A stretch of DNA of 64,000 nt from Heterobasidion occidentale (GCA_039111635.1 JBCAQO010000007.1:1860001-1924000), one strand, 5' to 3'; shown: positions 35,723 to 47,559, counted from the stretch's first letter. Notes: generated by a model from the letters alone, not told the origin. Program-made: numbers and translations.

Positions 35723-36221
35723 ATGGCCCCGCCTCTTCAACCAGGAGGTTTGTAGGCTCTTAATGACACCGGAAATACACTCACCAGCGATACTGCTTCA
35801 AGCTCAGAGCCGCGCCAGTCGCCCAAGCCTCAACCGCTAGGCAACTTTCCTTCCCTCCTTCTCTTCACGACAGTGACCGTCTGCATCCTATTCGTTCTCT
35901 GGAGGCGTGCGGACTCTTTGCGAGTCGTAGTATCGCACCAGTACGCATCTCCAGCTCTCTCTCTTTAGTCTGTGAATGACAGATTGGCGGTCACATAGAC
36001 TAAAGACGTGGAGGCGTAGGGAAGGCAACATCCGTCTGTCTGAAGATGACGGGCCTCCGGCGCATACATTCTTGGAAGACGAATACGACGACGATAATGA
36101 TGGAATCAACATAGGCGGGGAGGACCTGCGCTTGGATATTAATGCGACCGAGCTTCCGGAGCTTCCTTCGCATTTCGATGAGCCCCCGCCACGGCCTCCG
36201 CCCAAAGATGCGGGTGGGTAA
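35723..36221 (+). CDS. small single-pass membrane protein, unknown
   Basis: Exons 35723-35751, 35788-35940 and 35999-36221 give 134 residues in phase. A short Ser/Pro-rich N-terminus (MAPPLQPGG...) is followed by one hydrophobic segment (SLLLFTTVTVCILFVLW), a positive cluster (RRAD...WRRR), then an acidic tail (EDEYDDDNDG) ending in a Pro-rich stretch (DEPPPRPPPKD). By the positive-inside rule the tail is probably cytosolic. Family not recognised. Confidence 0.65.
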
Positions 36222-36229
36222 ATTTATGA

Positions 36230-37234
36230 TTCTGAAAAGCTCGCATCTGCTAATTTCAGCATATTGCACTTAGTAGATACCAGTCACGATGCATGATTCA
36301 TATGGATCTGCAATTGTCCCTTGCTCTTTCTTCACATATATCACCCTCACATACAGTTTCCAAATAAATAATGTGTTCGGTATCTGCATTGACATGCTGC
36401 CACAAGTGAAGCTAATTTACAAGCAGTCCGACGCACGAAAACAGCACTCAGAAGGAAATTAGTGTGGGAGCCATTGAAACGGAAGCGCTGAAGCGCTTCA
36501 GAGAATGGCACGCAGAGGTCGAGGCGAAGAGTTCTCAAAGGGTTGACATGGTCATCTAGCGCCTTCACTCGCAGAGCGTGTTCCCGCTAGTGAATGCGCT
36601 GCTTGTGTCGGTGTGCCGTGGAGTATGTAATGAGGCATGAATGTGCATCATTATGGGACTTGGGCTGGGAGCAATCTACTGGCAATTGTCTGGGGAATGC
36701 GTCTGGGAAGGTGAAGACATGGGTGTCGTGTTCTGTGGGACTCGTTATAGCTGCATACCTTGTCGGGTCTGTTTCTCGATTCTTTATCACCGGGCATGGT
36801 GATTGTAGGGTCCAAAGGAGTCTCCCAAGCGAAGAGGCAAATAGGTTCGTCATGAGATGATGCCTTTGCTCATGAATAACAAACGTACAGGGCATGTTGA
36901 TGTCCCCGAGAACAGGGGTCACTGGCGGAGGAAATAGGATGGGAATCTTAGCGGCATGATACTTTTCATCCGTATTGTTGGGTCTGGAGTGAATTTTCCA
37001 AGGGACAGATTATTGGAGTCTGTGTGCAGCCTCAGAATCCGATGTACGTGCACGATCTGGGCCGCGGTCATGACAGGGTTCTTGCCAAACGAATCAGCCA
37101 GCACGATGGACAGCACGGCCATTATCAGGGGGCCCGAAGCTAAGCTGTGCGCGCCAATCACGCGCGCAAGTGCGTACCGCCTTTTGCGTCATTCATCGAT
37201 ACGATTTATAGAAATGAAAGACAATTCCTAGATA
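36230..37234. other. intergenic stretch
   Basis: Minus-strand frames here (for example 36919-37161, with hydrophobic LIMAVLSIVLADSFG) have some protein character. I could not connect them by splice sites to a gene. Confidence 0.35.
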
Positions 37235-38000
37235 TCAAGGATGGGCGGTGGAACGAGAGACGCCTAGATGAATACCATGAACTAATTTGTTATTATTCAA
37301 TAGAGAATGAGGGACCAATAAGACTATACCATCCCAACCAAGCCACGCTGTCCATTGCCCAGGCTGCAAACACAGGTACACGCCTTCTTCACCTGCTTGG
37401 TCGCGCACCCATACGTTGCCCAAGCTTGCGAGGCGCGCGTCTGGCGCGGAGGTGGAAGTGTATTGTAACCACGAGAGGTAATAGATCCACGCGGCGGCAG
37501 AGCTGCTTTTCCCATTGAGGCGAGGCACGCGCGCGGGGCGCAAAGGATAGCTCGGCGATATCTGTTTGGAACTGGCGAAGAAGATGTCTCATGTACAATG
37601 GGAGCGAAGGTCCTAGGGAACCAGCAGAGCAGGTTCTGCATCGACCCTGGGGTCAGCCCAGAAAGGTAGTGGTCTGGTATCTATGAGCAAGGAGAATGTA
37701 GTGGTGAGCAAAGCTGTCACAGACGAAATCTGTCGGGTCATATCTCACCTTCCTGATCTGCAGCAAAAGAGATGTAGGGATTCCTGTGGTCCCTCTTCAT
37801 GACATCAAGATGGTCTGCACTGTTAAGATCGTTGGACGAGAGGCTGATGAAGCGGAAAGAATACTTTCTCACGATCACGGACAGCTATTACAGCGAAGTT
37901 ATCAGAAAGAGTGACCAGGGTCTGCGCGACTGCGCAACCTTGCGCGACATATTGCCTGGAAAGTCCAATCGCTCTGCACATTGTAGAGCTTAGGACAAGC
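37235..38000 (-). pseudogene. possible minus-strand gene remnant
   Basis: Protein-like segments follow each other on the minus strand but in changing frames: HLDVMKRDHRNPYISFAAD, then WADPRVDAEPALLVP, then MRHLLRQFQTDIAELSF, then AAAWIYYLSWLQYTSTS and NVWVRDQAGEEGVYLCLQPG. One intron (about 37684-37751) has good gt/ag ends. The frame changes suggest decay or assembly errors. No family recognised. Confidence 0.3.
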
Positions 38001-38068
38001 CGTCGCCGAATGTTCTTATCACTCTAGGACCACATCTTCCCATTTACTGACAGCCACGACTGCATTCT

Positions 38069-39581
38069 ATGGGCGTAGGCAAACTGATCATGGCCACAGC
38101 TGCATGGCGGTTCGGTCGCGAGCGATCGCCGCAGAATAACATTGAGGACGGGCAGAGCGCATTGCTGGGTTCTGAATCTCCGCCATCTCGTCTAGCTGCA
38201 GGCATCTCTAGGCGATCGTACGGTGCGACTGAGTTCGTCGGTGGATTACCTGGAATATTGGGTAGGACGCAGTCGTACAGCCCGGAAACGTACTGTAATG
38301 GCGCACTGGCTAGGGTACCGGAGGATCGCGTTTACGAGGATCCGGATACCTTTGACGAAGAAGAGTTTTTAGAGGAAAGAGGAATCTATATAGGCGAGTC
38401 TTCCCAAGCTTACTTCCTCCTTTGCAATATATTTACGTACTTTCGCAGGATCTTATCAACAGCTCGTATCGTGGTACACGCTCGTCCCAGTAACATGTAT
38501 CCTAATCTGGCTCGCACTTGCTTTCCTGCCGCGTCTCCTTTGGCACACTCCTCAGCCCACCCCATTCCCGGAGCTGTTACTTTCCATATCACTATGGTCC
38601 CTCTCACACCTCCTTAGCACGCCCATCTTCACACTCTCCTCGGCTCTTTTCCGCCTCCCACCTGGGCCTACCACCATCTTCTCTACCGCCCTCCACGTCC
38701 TCCTCCGCAACCTCCTACGTCTTGCCGCGCTTCCTATCCTCCGCGTTCGGCACTATATGGACTACCCGCATCCGAACCCAGCTGACCCAGCGTTCTGGCG
38801 TGTGTGGTGGCTCGCGCTCGGCTGGTCGCTAGCAGAAGTCGCGGTGGGCGTCGCCCAGGGGTACGAGCAGATCGGTCTATATCGCGAGGCGCTCGTCCCT
38901 GCCGCACGCGTGCACGAGCTCGAGGCGCTTACGCTCGCGCTCAAGGCCAGGCACAAAGGACAAAAGGTCCGCGCGTCGGATCAGGTGAGCGCGGCGGGTC
39001 TTCTTCTCGTGCGGCGTCCGCACACGACGACTCCAGGAGAGGAGACTCCGCAGTCAGAGAGCCTGATAGGCGTCCTACGATGCAACGCTGGCCAAGCGAA
39101 GCGGAGATGGTGCTTGAGGTAGAACGCGATCTGGACACGCTCATCACGCTCAAAGCGAGGGAGGAGTTGGAAGACATGTACGGTATCCCGTTCATCGTAC
39201 GTCTCTCTCAAACATTCTTTCGCCACTATCCTGATGGCATCGATCTAGCATATCCCCGTCTTCGTCTCTTGCCTGCTCCGAATCGCGTCGATTGTGCTCT
39301 CGCTTGGATTCTTGCTCCTACTCTCTGCGGCCTACCTCAGTGCACCCCTCTCGCGTAGCTCGCTCCTCTTCACCGCCTCCTCGCACCCCCCAATTTTCAC
39401 GACCAATGGCGCTTTCTATGTGACTTTCAGCCTTGTCTTCCTTCTTCACTTCTCAATTTCACTCCTTCATACGCCGATGGTGCTACCGAAAATCGGGGTG
39501 CATGTCGTCGCGTACGTTGGATTCTTGATCGGGTTGGGGAGCATCTTCGCCGGGCTCGGGATGTGGGGTGCGTTGGCGTGA
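38069..39581 (+). CDS. polytopic membrane protein, unknown
   Basis: Exons 38069-38393, 38449-39196 and 39249-39581. The first intron has a GC donor (gcgagt at 38394); the GT alternative a few bases later gives a frame that ends early. An additional 77-nt intron 38985-39061, or one missing base there, is needed to join two protein-like frames (KARHKGQKVRASDQ and PDRRPTMQRWPSEAEMV). The N-terminus is soluble (WRFGRERSPQNN...). About six hydrophobic segments follow, among them LVPVTCILIWLALAFLPRLL and VVAYVGFLIGLGSIFAGLGM. Family not identified. The real start may be the second Met at 38090. Confidence 0.65.
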
Positions 39582-39963
39582 ACGGCACATCGCAGATATT
39601 GGGGATGAAGTGAAAAGAGCCATCTCACAGGTTGTATACCAGTACAGATGGATGTTATGTACCTGCCTGTGCGTCGGTTTTGTGCTGTAGGAGCAAGTTG
39701 CGAAATTTATGTTCTACTTCACGAATTTGACCGGAGACTATTTTGGAAGTATTCTGAATATCATTGCAGATCGCATGCAGCTAACATTACAAGCCATCGA
39801 GAACGTCGAGACAGGTTGCGTTAACGATTAGATATGCGTTCTTGAGTATTGAGTATTCCGATGCAGAGCATATCTAGTGGAAATATTGATGTCAGAGCAA
39901 GTTTGAGAAAACAAAACAAAGATAACAAAAAAGTTAAGCCAACAAAGCACTGAAATTGTTGTC

Positions 39964-40072
39964 TCAGGTATTCGATGCGTATCAACAAGTACCCTCCCCA
40001 TCTCCGTTTTGTACACTCGGAGACTTCGCGGGCAGAGTACATTCGTGTCCGCCCATCGAGAAATCTCATCAC
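39964..40072 (-). ncRNA. possible second intronic RNA
   Basis: Inside intron 2 of the same host: box C GTGATGA (40066-40072) and CTGA (39964-39967) 109 nt apart. Two perfect hairpins lie between them: GGGCGGA pairs with TCTGCCC, and TCTCCG pairs with CGGAGA. No rRNA antisense was recognised beside the D-like box, so the class is uncertain. Confidence 0.35.
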
Positions 40073-40228
40073 GGTAAGGGAAGAATATAGACGGGGAAAA
40101 AGGAGAACAAGGATGGTGAAAGTCACTCACAATGTCTCCCAGCGGAATCCACCCTCCAAATAGAAGCCTAGAATGACGGTGATCAGTGAAAGTCATCGAA
40201 ACAACAATGAGCAAAGAATAGGCAAAGA

Positions 40229-40298
40229 TCAGTCAAGGCTGAAATGTTCCACACGAGTATTCGGAATGTGGTAAAGTATGGTATGATTGAATCATCAC
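40229..40298 (-). ncRNA. box C/D snoRNA, snR41-like (SSU G1126-equivalent)
   Basis: 70 nt on the minus strand between a perfect box C (GTGATGA, 40292-40298) and box D (CTGA, 40229-40232). Immediately upstream of box D the guide TTTCAGCCTTG is an exact 11-nt antisense to the conserved fungal 18S rRNA word CAAGGCTGAAA. The fifth base before D pairs with the first G of AAGG. Counting back from the hypermodified U1191 this is yeast G1126, methylated under snR41. It lies inside a 167-nt intron. No long terminal stem is visible. The second yeast snR41 guide (for A541) was not found. Confidence 0.75.
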
Positions 40299-40811
40299 AT
40301 CGGAAGACACGGAACCAATCTGGTGAAGACTCACTTGAGGCTTACGGTGGAAAATGAGGGTTAAAAAGCGGGAGAGAATGTCGGTGAGAATGAAGAAAAA
40401 AAAACGATTTATAACAGCTAAGTTTGAATCTCCGCGAGAATATTGTCGGTTGTTGCCGTTTGTTTCCTGTCCCTGGGTAGCCTTCTGCGCTTTTCACCCC
40501 TGCCAAACATTTGAAGAATGTCCAAAGAGGGTAGGATGCCCTCGAGCCACAATAAACAATGCACCATCAGTTGCAGTACACCGAAGACCGCACTAGTTCC
40601 GGGTAGTGCCAAAGAAAACAAAAACAAAATTGATCGAGATACATGTCTTAGAATCGTGATACAGGAGTCCAGCCCTGGCTGGCAGCATAGAAGAATGTTT
40701 TGTGAGAGAGTCAGCCGGAGCCTCCCAGGTTCTGCCGTGCCGCAACGCCTCCTCCTTCATTTGATTTGAGCTGGAAATTGGATACATGCGAACCGCTGTG
40801 ATACAAATGGT

Positions 40812-42294
40812 CTAAGCCTCGACCGACCTTGTGAGAGCCTTCAGCTCATTCACTTCTAAACCAAACTGGTCATGGCGGTCCGCAACACCAGTTTTGGTCT
40901 CGAAAAACTTATGCAAGGACTCTTTTTCTTCTTGGAGAACTCTCCCTGATGAGATGTCACGTATGTATGTAACAGCCTGTAAACGAGGATTAGCTCGTTC
41001 CATGGCAATAAGGGCCTACGAATGAATGGGAGACTTACCTGACAACCTTCTCTTCGAAATCAACATCACCTTCCCTCTCTCCGTCTGCGCCATATGGTGT
41101 TGGAGATGTGAGTTCGCGGATGAGAACTGAAAGGATGTTGTGTTCGCGCAGCGCCCGAAGGGTGGCCGGTGCTGTTGCTACAGACATCGGATTGGACAGC
41201 ATAGATGCGTGTGAGTTCGCATGTACGGGCGCATTTTGCGTTTCAGGTGCATGGAGCGTTGCGCTGGTGCTTGCTTCGGCGTGAGCTCGCGACGAGGTCG
41301 ATCCGGATGATGATGGCGACGATTGATGGGACGGCACGTTCACGGGCACCAAGAGCGTGTTAATAAGGAAGGCAGTTTTGCGTCGCACGTTTATATTTGA
41401 ATCTAGGCGGAAATTCAGCAACCCCGCACACGCAGCCGACAGTGAGATACATTGTAAAAGGGTCTCCTCGATTGAGCCGCCAAAAAGGGGTTTATAGACG
41501 AGATGCATATTCCCCTGCATTATGCAACAAGAACGGAGACCGGAGATATGACTGTGGACAAACCTTCGAGAGCCGATCGGAGCACATCCCAGCCGCCTGC
41601 ATGATCTAACTGACTGACCGCGGTAGCATTTAGCTTCAGCAGGCCAGAAAGGGTATACACTGCCTTAGATCTGAGCTGCACAGATTTGACCGAAGGCAAA
41701 AGGAAGGAGAGGATTACAGAGAGAGGATCTAGAGAGAGATACTGACATCGTGGTCGATTAAGGAATTCAATATGGACTGCTGAGACGGAGTAGCCAAGAT
41801 ACGTACAGCGTTCTGTGCAGCAGGGTTGTTTTGAACAGCCGTTCCTATCACCCACATAGCCTGCACCTTGATATCCTCCGTCGATGTAGGTGATGTCAAC
41901 AACTTTTGAAGAGGATCCCACATTTTAAGTTTCGAAAGATCTGCATAGACGATCGGTCGAGCACAGAGGAATGCTTTTTGACAGAAACGACTGACCGTTT
42001 GCATTGTCAATGTTTTCAACGAGCTTGATAATTGTATATAAGTCCGTATATCGAGAGGGAGACACTTGGTAGACGGACCATTTCAAGATCATCCAACGCG
42101 GCGATCCTCTCATCCTCGCTAATTGCTTCATCCATTGCCTTCTCCAAAGCTTCCTTCATCAATTCTGAGTCCGGCCGGCCCAGAATGTGATCTATTATCG
42201 CAGGGTCCAAATCTTTTCGTGGTGCAGGTGCAGTCTGACCATCATCGTTTGAGCTGCCAGAGTTTTCAAGGCTCCATCGTAAGAGGCTGTCCAT
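40812..42294 (-). CDS. FES1: FES1-type Hsp70 nucleotide-exchange factor, one frame break
   Basis: Cytosolic armadillo-fold protein that releases ADP from Hsp70. Exons 42079-42294, 41996-42023, 41807-41940, 41564-41741, 41039-41402, 40812-40976. The N-terminus MDSLLRWSLENS is characteristic. Later landmarks: KMWDPLQKLLTS, VQAMWVIGTAVQNNPAAQNAY, LRSKAVYTLSGLLKLN, NVRRKTAFLINTLLVP, RLLHTYVTSHQGEFSKK. The exons total 1085 nt, one short of a multiple of three. The frame changes at the AAGAAGAAAAAG run near 40920 (before ESLHKFFETKTG). A Ser/Ala-rich insertion lies around 41200-41330. About 361 residues. Confidence 0.88.
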
Positions 42295-42932
42295 CTTGGA
42301 AGATCGTTGGTGGAGATATTGATGCTGAGGTTAGATACCACAGGTACGGAAGACAGAGATTAAATTTATGTTCGCATGGAGGATGGAGGCGAAACTTCAA
42401 GCGAGTTGCAGAACGTAAGAGAACAAATTCCAAATGCGGAAGTCGTCGAAATGACGCGTCTGTGGCAGGACGTTGGGACTCCCTCCCATCTCGCATCTTC
42501 CCCTTTCTCATCTTTAGTAACCTTTGCATCTCTTATCCCAAAACCGCTTTTGCTATGAGATATTGTGTCTCTCTGTCATACGAACTCTCCGACTAATGCT
42601 GATTTACGCAAAACATAGTAATGATGTCCAAGTGTGCGTTGATCAAGATACCCTCACATCGGTATACCTTCATTGCGCTGGAATACAGGGCGCATCTCAA
42701 TCACATACAGCAGAATCTAACTGGATAGCCGAGAAATTGAGATTCTTAATTGGCGGACCCGACAGATGAAAAGGCCTATGATAACAGTCAAGATTGGGGA
42801 ATTTCAATGCTTCGCTTCATCGCCCGAATCTGTTGTATGATATGATAGAAGGTTTCTACTTTACAGGAGCACAATTATATAAGTATACCTAGAGCCTTCC
42901 TTCTAAGGACCTGCTATTTGTAAATCAACAAC

Positions 42933-44666
42933 TTAAAGGCCGTCGTCAGAGCAAAACACCTCCGGCACAAACTCCTTGAGCTGATCGAGGTGACGTTCCG
43001 AAGCCGAACAGTTCTTGAGATCAAGCCTCTTGAGTGGCACTGACAGCTCCTCACGCATCTCGAGGACAGCTTTGAACCATTTTCTAAACCGAGTCCTTTC
43101 AGGAGTACTGTTATCGACGTCAACACTGGAGAGGTGGATCGAACGAAGACTGGGAAAAGGAACAGTCTGCATGTGGGGTACTCCAACTTCTGCGTCGCCT
43201 CGAGATGTAGAGTTTGAGACCGGCTCTAGTGCACTGCATAATTGAAATTTTAGCCTAGGGCCCCACATGAAGATGCGCTGCAGATTTGGACATGATAGGA
43301 GTGATGGTGTAAACCAATCCGACTTCACATCTTGGTAAAATGTGAATCCTAGCATCCACACTTCAGGAAGACAAAGGGATCTGTATACCGGGTATAGTTT
43401 GTTGAGGGCGTCTGATCCATCCTTGCCGTGAGCACGATAGTTAATGCCAATTGTAGGGTGCTTTGGAAATTTACTGAGAGGTTTATCGCAGGGGATGTCG
43501 CATGTAAATCGCCATGCAAAGACACTAAATATCCCATTGTTATGATTATCCGTTACCTGAAGCATACGGATAGGTTCACACACCACCTGACTTGCCGCTC
43601 GCCGTCTCAAGGATGGGAATGAAAGCTTGAAGATCATCGGCAGGTCCTTCTGCATGGGGAGTGAGGCCAATGGACACCGTTGGTGGAATGTGGATGCTGG
43701 AAATAGCAACGGCGCAGCTTCGCAATGGCCCTTCCAACGAGATTTTCGAAAGCTGAGGAAGTATGATAGGGGAATGCCGGGTCTGACTACGAATCGAGAT
43801 GCCATCTGGGCAGCGCGGCAGATAGTTTTCGATGCGCAGAGATTCGAGGCAATGCAGCTTCGACAAGGAATTGAAAAACTGATCAGTCGATGGCAAATAT
43901 TCAGGAGGTGGTGACCTTAACCGTATGTCCAGCGTAGTAATGTTCTGCAAGATTGGGATGTCCAAGGAAACGATGAGACCAATAAATCTAGCCTTGCGGA
44001 GGCGAGGGGCATTTGAGGCAAAGAGATTTGCAGGAACGTGCAATATGGAACTACCCAAGGCTGTCTCCAAGATTGTGATACGTTCTAGCATGGGAGCAGG
44101 CTGTAGTAGAGTATGGATAACTTGCGAAAGGCGGTCGATAGTATCTGAAATTTGAAGGGTACGGATGTGGGACAAATGAGGTGCGAATTCCACCTCAACT
44201 GGAGATGCCTTCCCCAGTGGGTCCGCCAAAGGGTTCCATTGAACATTAACTGGTAAGGATTGCGCGCGAGCGAGCATCAAAGGCACCCACTTCGCACCAA
44301 GGCCGTTGGTGATTGTTGTCCAGAGAGAGAGGTGTGCAAGAGCAACTTGACGCCAGTGACGGCAGACATGGGTGACTTTGATCCACCCCAAGTCGCGAGC
44401 CTTGTGGTGCACCATGCGTTCCGGGAGGTCTCTCGCACCAGCTGTGAGCCAGCTCCAAGGCTGAGAAGTAGGAATATTTGCGCTAGTATCTCGGAAGGAA
44501 GGCGGGACACAGGGACATAGGCATTGTGCCGGGTGCGAATGGAGGATGTTATGAGGTCCAAGGAGCACAGATCGGCGTCGATGATCTGCAAGCAATTCGT
44601 CGACTCTCTGCTCTCATGGATGGATCCCAGTAGAGCGTCGAGAGCTGCCAATCTTGGTGCTGCCAC
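42933..44666 (-). CDS. F-box/LRR-like protein
   Basis: Probable substrate adaptor of an SCF ubiquitin ligase. An N-terminal helical part (LAALDALLGSI..., IIDADLCSLDLITSSIRTRH) precedes an F-box (VSRLPSEILAQIFLLL). Then comes CRHWRQVALAHLSLWTTI and a leucine-rich region to the TAA at 42933-42935. It is paralogous to the F-box genes at 49810 and 56303, with matching blocks. Two points are unsettled: the first exon(s) upstream of 44666, and a change of frame near 43580 (ETASGKSGG, then SVFAWRFTCDIP), which is an unrecognised intron or an indel. A further frame change follows the F-box near 44420. Substrate unknown. Confidence 0.65.
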
Positions 44667-44699
44667 GACAGACCAATAGTTAGGAAGGCTACTTGGCAG

Positions 44700-46640
44700 C
44701 AGATGCCACCAATCAGCTCAGGTCAAACAATACATATGATAGGTGCGAGCATAGAAGTCACCTTGAATCCAAGGTGCCGTCTTTCGGTGTGCGATCCATG
44801 AACAGAGACAGAGGAGTTGGTATATGAATTCTTGATTGTACAAGTGTAATCAGTGATCTCGAGGCTTCGTGTATAGTTTTAATGAAGAGCAGTGGTCGTA
44901 CCGATTCCAAACGAGCGACGAAGGATATGTGGCTTCAGAATTTAGAGACCGACCCGCGGACTTTGAAGGTGCAGCGAAGGAGGACCAAGGCTGACTGCAA
45001 ATACTCCGTGATGTTATCCGAGAGTGCTACTCTACGAACAAGACACTGACTGCAATTCGATACGGAGGAGGTCGTCCAATCTGACTCGTAACGAACGAAG
45101 CAAAGCATGGTGTCCAGTGTCCTATATCATCAGGGTTAATAGCGAATCATAGCAAAAAGCATCTGAAAGCAAGCTTATCCATAAGACAAATACATCGAGG
45201 ACCTCCGGCTCCAAGGAGAACACAAATCCAGCTAAATATGTCGTCAGGCCGGAGGACTTGGCCTACATCTTTGCAGTATCAAAGCCATCGAGCATCAAGC
45301 TTCAAGAACCGTTACGACCTTGTGATGATCAGATACGAGGACTGCAGGGATTTTATTACCTGGTGAGGCGAGGCCAACACAAAAGCTGGCCAAAAACCCC
45401 TTGAGGATTGCAGGACCAAAAGGGTCTGATGTGACTCGCACCGATGCACTCCGCAAGCATAAAAAAACCACAGCGGAAGAGCATGTGATGCTCAGTTGAT
45501 GTATCTAACAACTAGAGTGGAGAGGCTTTAGCGACTGGGACGGAGAATAGTGCTAGTAGAAAACTGAGGATTTAAAAAAAGGGTTGATGGGCTGTCACTC
45601 CAGAACCAATTAGCTCTTACGTTTTCCTGCATAATGTACTACTTAGGCGTATCTTCACAGATTGTGTACTTGTTGCCGATATATGACTCGGGTTCTAGCC
45701 ACGCTTTTCATCGCCCTCGAATTCAGATGACGCAATCTATGATTCTGATGCAGCCGATGTTCGACGTTATGGTTTGGCACAGAGAAGAACATATATAGTC
45801 TCTGTGAAAGGAGGATAAACTTATGATATTCGACTCATCATCAAAGAATCAGCTTGCATACCAGTATGCGTTGTCAACAATGTCGTCACCACTGCCCTGT
45901 TCATCGGGTCTCTCTCATCACCATCCTAATGCAATTTCATGAAGACCTACAGGTCGTGATTTGGAAATCTAGATGGAGATCTCGAGCGCCGAGATGACAT
46001 TAGATTGTTTGTTGTCTGAGAAAACAGAGTTGGTAAGGTCGTGAACCATGATTGCATTGCTCTTCAGGTTTGATGACGGTCTGTAGAGATGTTTGAACCC
46101 TTTCGTAACTCATGTCGGAGAGGAGATGCTGCTAATCAGCCATGGCTGAGAATATGGAAGGACTAGAAGCCCATCTTCACTAGAATCACCGGAAACAGAC
46201 GCTGCTTGACCTTAGTAAGTCAAGTTCTGCCATTCATTAGTCACTCGAGGATGTATCCTTTTGACTTGCGTCCCGGTATTCGTTAGACATGCAGCTCAAT
46301 GTGAATAACGGCCTATAACAGCCTGTTGGCGTGTTGGATGTATGCCGCTGGAGGATTTGCAAGATTAGAAAGCCAATCTGTTTTCTCACGCTTACTAGCA
46401 GAAAGGTTGGCAGGGAAGGTCGTTCTTTGGTTGAACGTCGAATGCTGATCGCTGAGCCTTATGGTAAGGTTTGTTAGGATTTGACAGACATTTGATCTAT
46501 TCGATTCCTCTTCACTGATTCAAGATTGCCCTAATCATTCAATAAGGAATAACGACGGTACTCAGGCACAGCCTGAATCAACTAATAACACTAATAACAG
46601 AAGCATTGTCGCACAAGGAAAGACTTGAAGCCCTATCATT
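44700..46640. other. gene-poor AT-rich stretch, 1.9 kb
   Basis: No ORF above about 60 codons on either strand, unlike any other part of the window. Several box C-like words (GTGATGA near 45323, and minus-strand GGTGATGA near 45930) occur, but I found no convincing guide next to them. It may hold untranslated exons, decayed mobile DNA or non-coding genes. Confidence 0.5.
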
Positions 46641-47540
46641 CTAAGCCGACGTGAGGCCATTCGCAGTCTGTGTGATCACAGAGGGTTGCGTACCATCTAC
46701 AAAGTGGAGTGTCAGAGCCCACACGTAGCCATATGAACAAGACATGACATACCGGTGAAGGATGTGCCGCACAGGTTCTGGTAGGTAGAAATGTCATCTG
46801 GTGTCCAATAGCTAGGAAAGTCGTTATTGATGGTGTTATACACCTGCTTCATGCAGCGGCTGCAGATGCCACTCGTAACAGTAGCAGTATCCAAAGGACC
46901 GGTAGCGAAGGCAGCGTCTAACATGACAGAGACGAGGTTGTCGCCGGTGAGCGTGCCGGCCTTGCTTTCGATGTTAGTAAATAGCTCAGTGAAGCAGAGC
47001 TGGTTCACACGGTTACTACGAGGAAGAGGTGAACACGGAGACACGGCAAATAAAATTATAGTGGGAAGCGTACTCTTTCAAGCAGGCAATCTTACGTGCT
47101 GTAGGGTAGACGTTTTGTATTGCTGCGATAGCATATTCAACGGTGTAGTTCGTTTGACCGGCGGAATTGAGGTCGATAGAGCAACCCGAAATAACGGTCT
47201 CGGCAACAGTAGCAAGACTCTGGTTTGTGCAGGCACTCTGAGAGCAGAAGTCTGTGAACCAAGTATTGATGGGAGCAACGAGAGAGGCGTTGGCGTCGAT
47301 ACTGGCAAAAGGGATGAAACCCGCTAAGTTAAGACACGAGGCCTCTGGAGACGTCGCGATGCTGGAAAGTGTGGACTGGCACTGGCTTGATAATTCATAA
47401 CTGTGATGATTGGGGCAAAATGTCAGTCTACTGACACACGGACACAAAAGTCATGATGCAAGAAGCACGTACGACTGGGCAGAGACGGAGGACACGCTTC
47501 CTACAATCAACGCGATGGCTACAATGGTAGAGGAAATCAT
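46641..47540 (-). CDS. small secreted cysteine-containing protein
   Basis: Exons 47473-47540, 47074-47400, 46753-47015, 46641-46696, in phase, 237 residues. The N-terminus is a clear signal peptide (MISSTIVAIALIVGSVSSVS). The mature part has about eight Cys (SQCQSTLSSIATSPEASC, FCSQSACTNQSL, GICSRCMKQVYNTI, NLCGTSF) and several N-glycosylation sites. It ends in ITQTANGLTSA, possibly a GPI-anchor region but without a strong hydrophobic tail. It resembles an uncharacterised family of fungal secreted proteins in which the pattern SIA.SPEASCLN recurs. Role unknown. Confidence 0.8.
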
Positions 47541-47559
47541 GATGATTGCAAGATTGCGT

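Larger units (their letters stand above)
39780..40385 (-). ncRNA. spliced non-coding snoRNA host transcript
   Basis: Minus strand. A TATA-like word (gttataaatcg, 40405-40415) precedes a pyrimidine-rich start and exon 1 (to 40335). Intron 1 is 40168-40334 (gtgagt...ctag, 167 nt). Exon 2 is 40132-40167 (36 nt). Intron 2 is 39874-40131 (258 nt). Exon 3 runs from 39873. The exons contain no ATG until exon 3, which opens only a 16-codon ORF. Intron 1 carries a box C/D RNA, so this looks like a snoRNA host gene. Exon 3's end is unknown. Confidence 0.6.

Noticed and set aside
38410..38617. Continuation of the 38069 ORF to a stop at 38617
   Set aside because: The downstream six-helix membrane frame is far more protein-like and is reached by the GC-AG splice.
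45880..45960. C/D-like RNA (minus-strand GGTGATGA to CTGA, about 73 nt)
   Set aside because: The guide position is occupied by an inverted repeat and no rRNA match was recognised.
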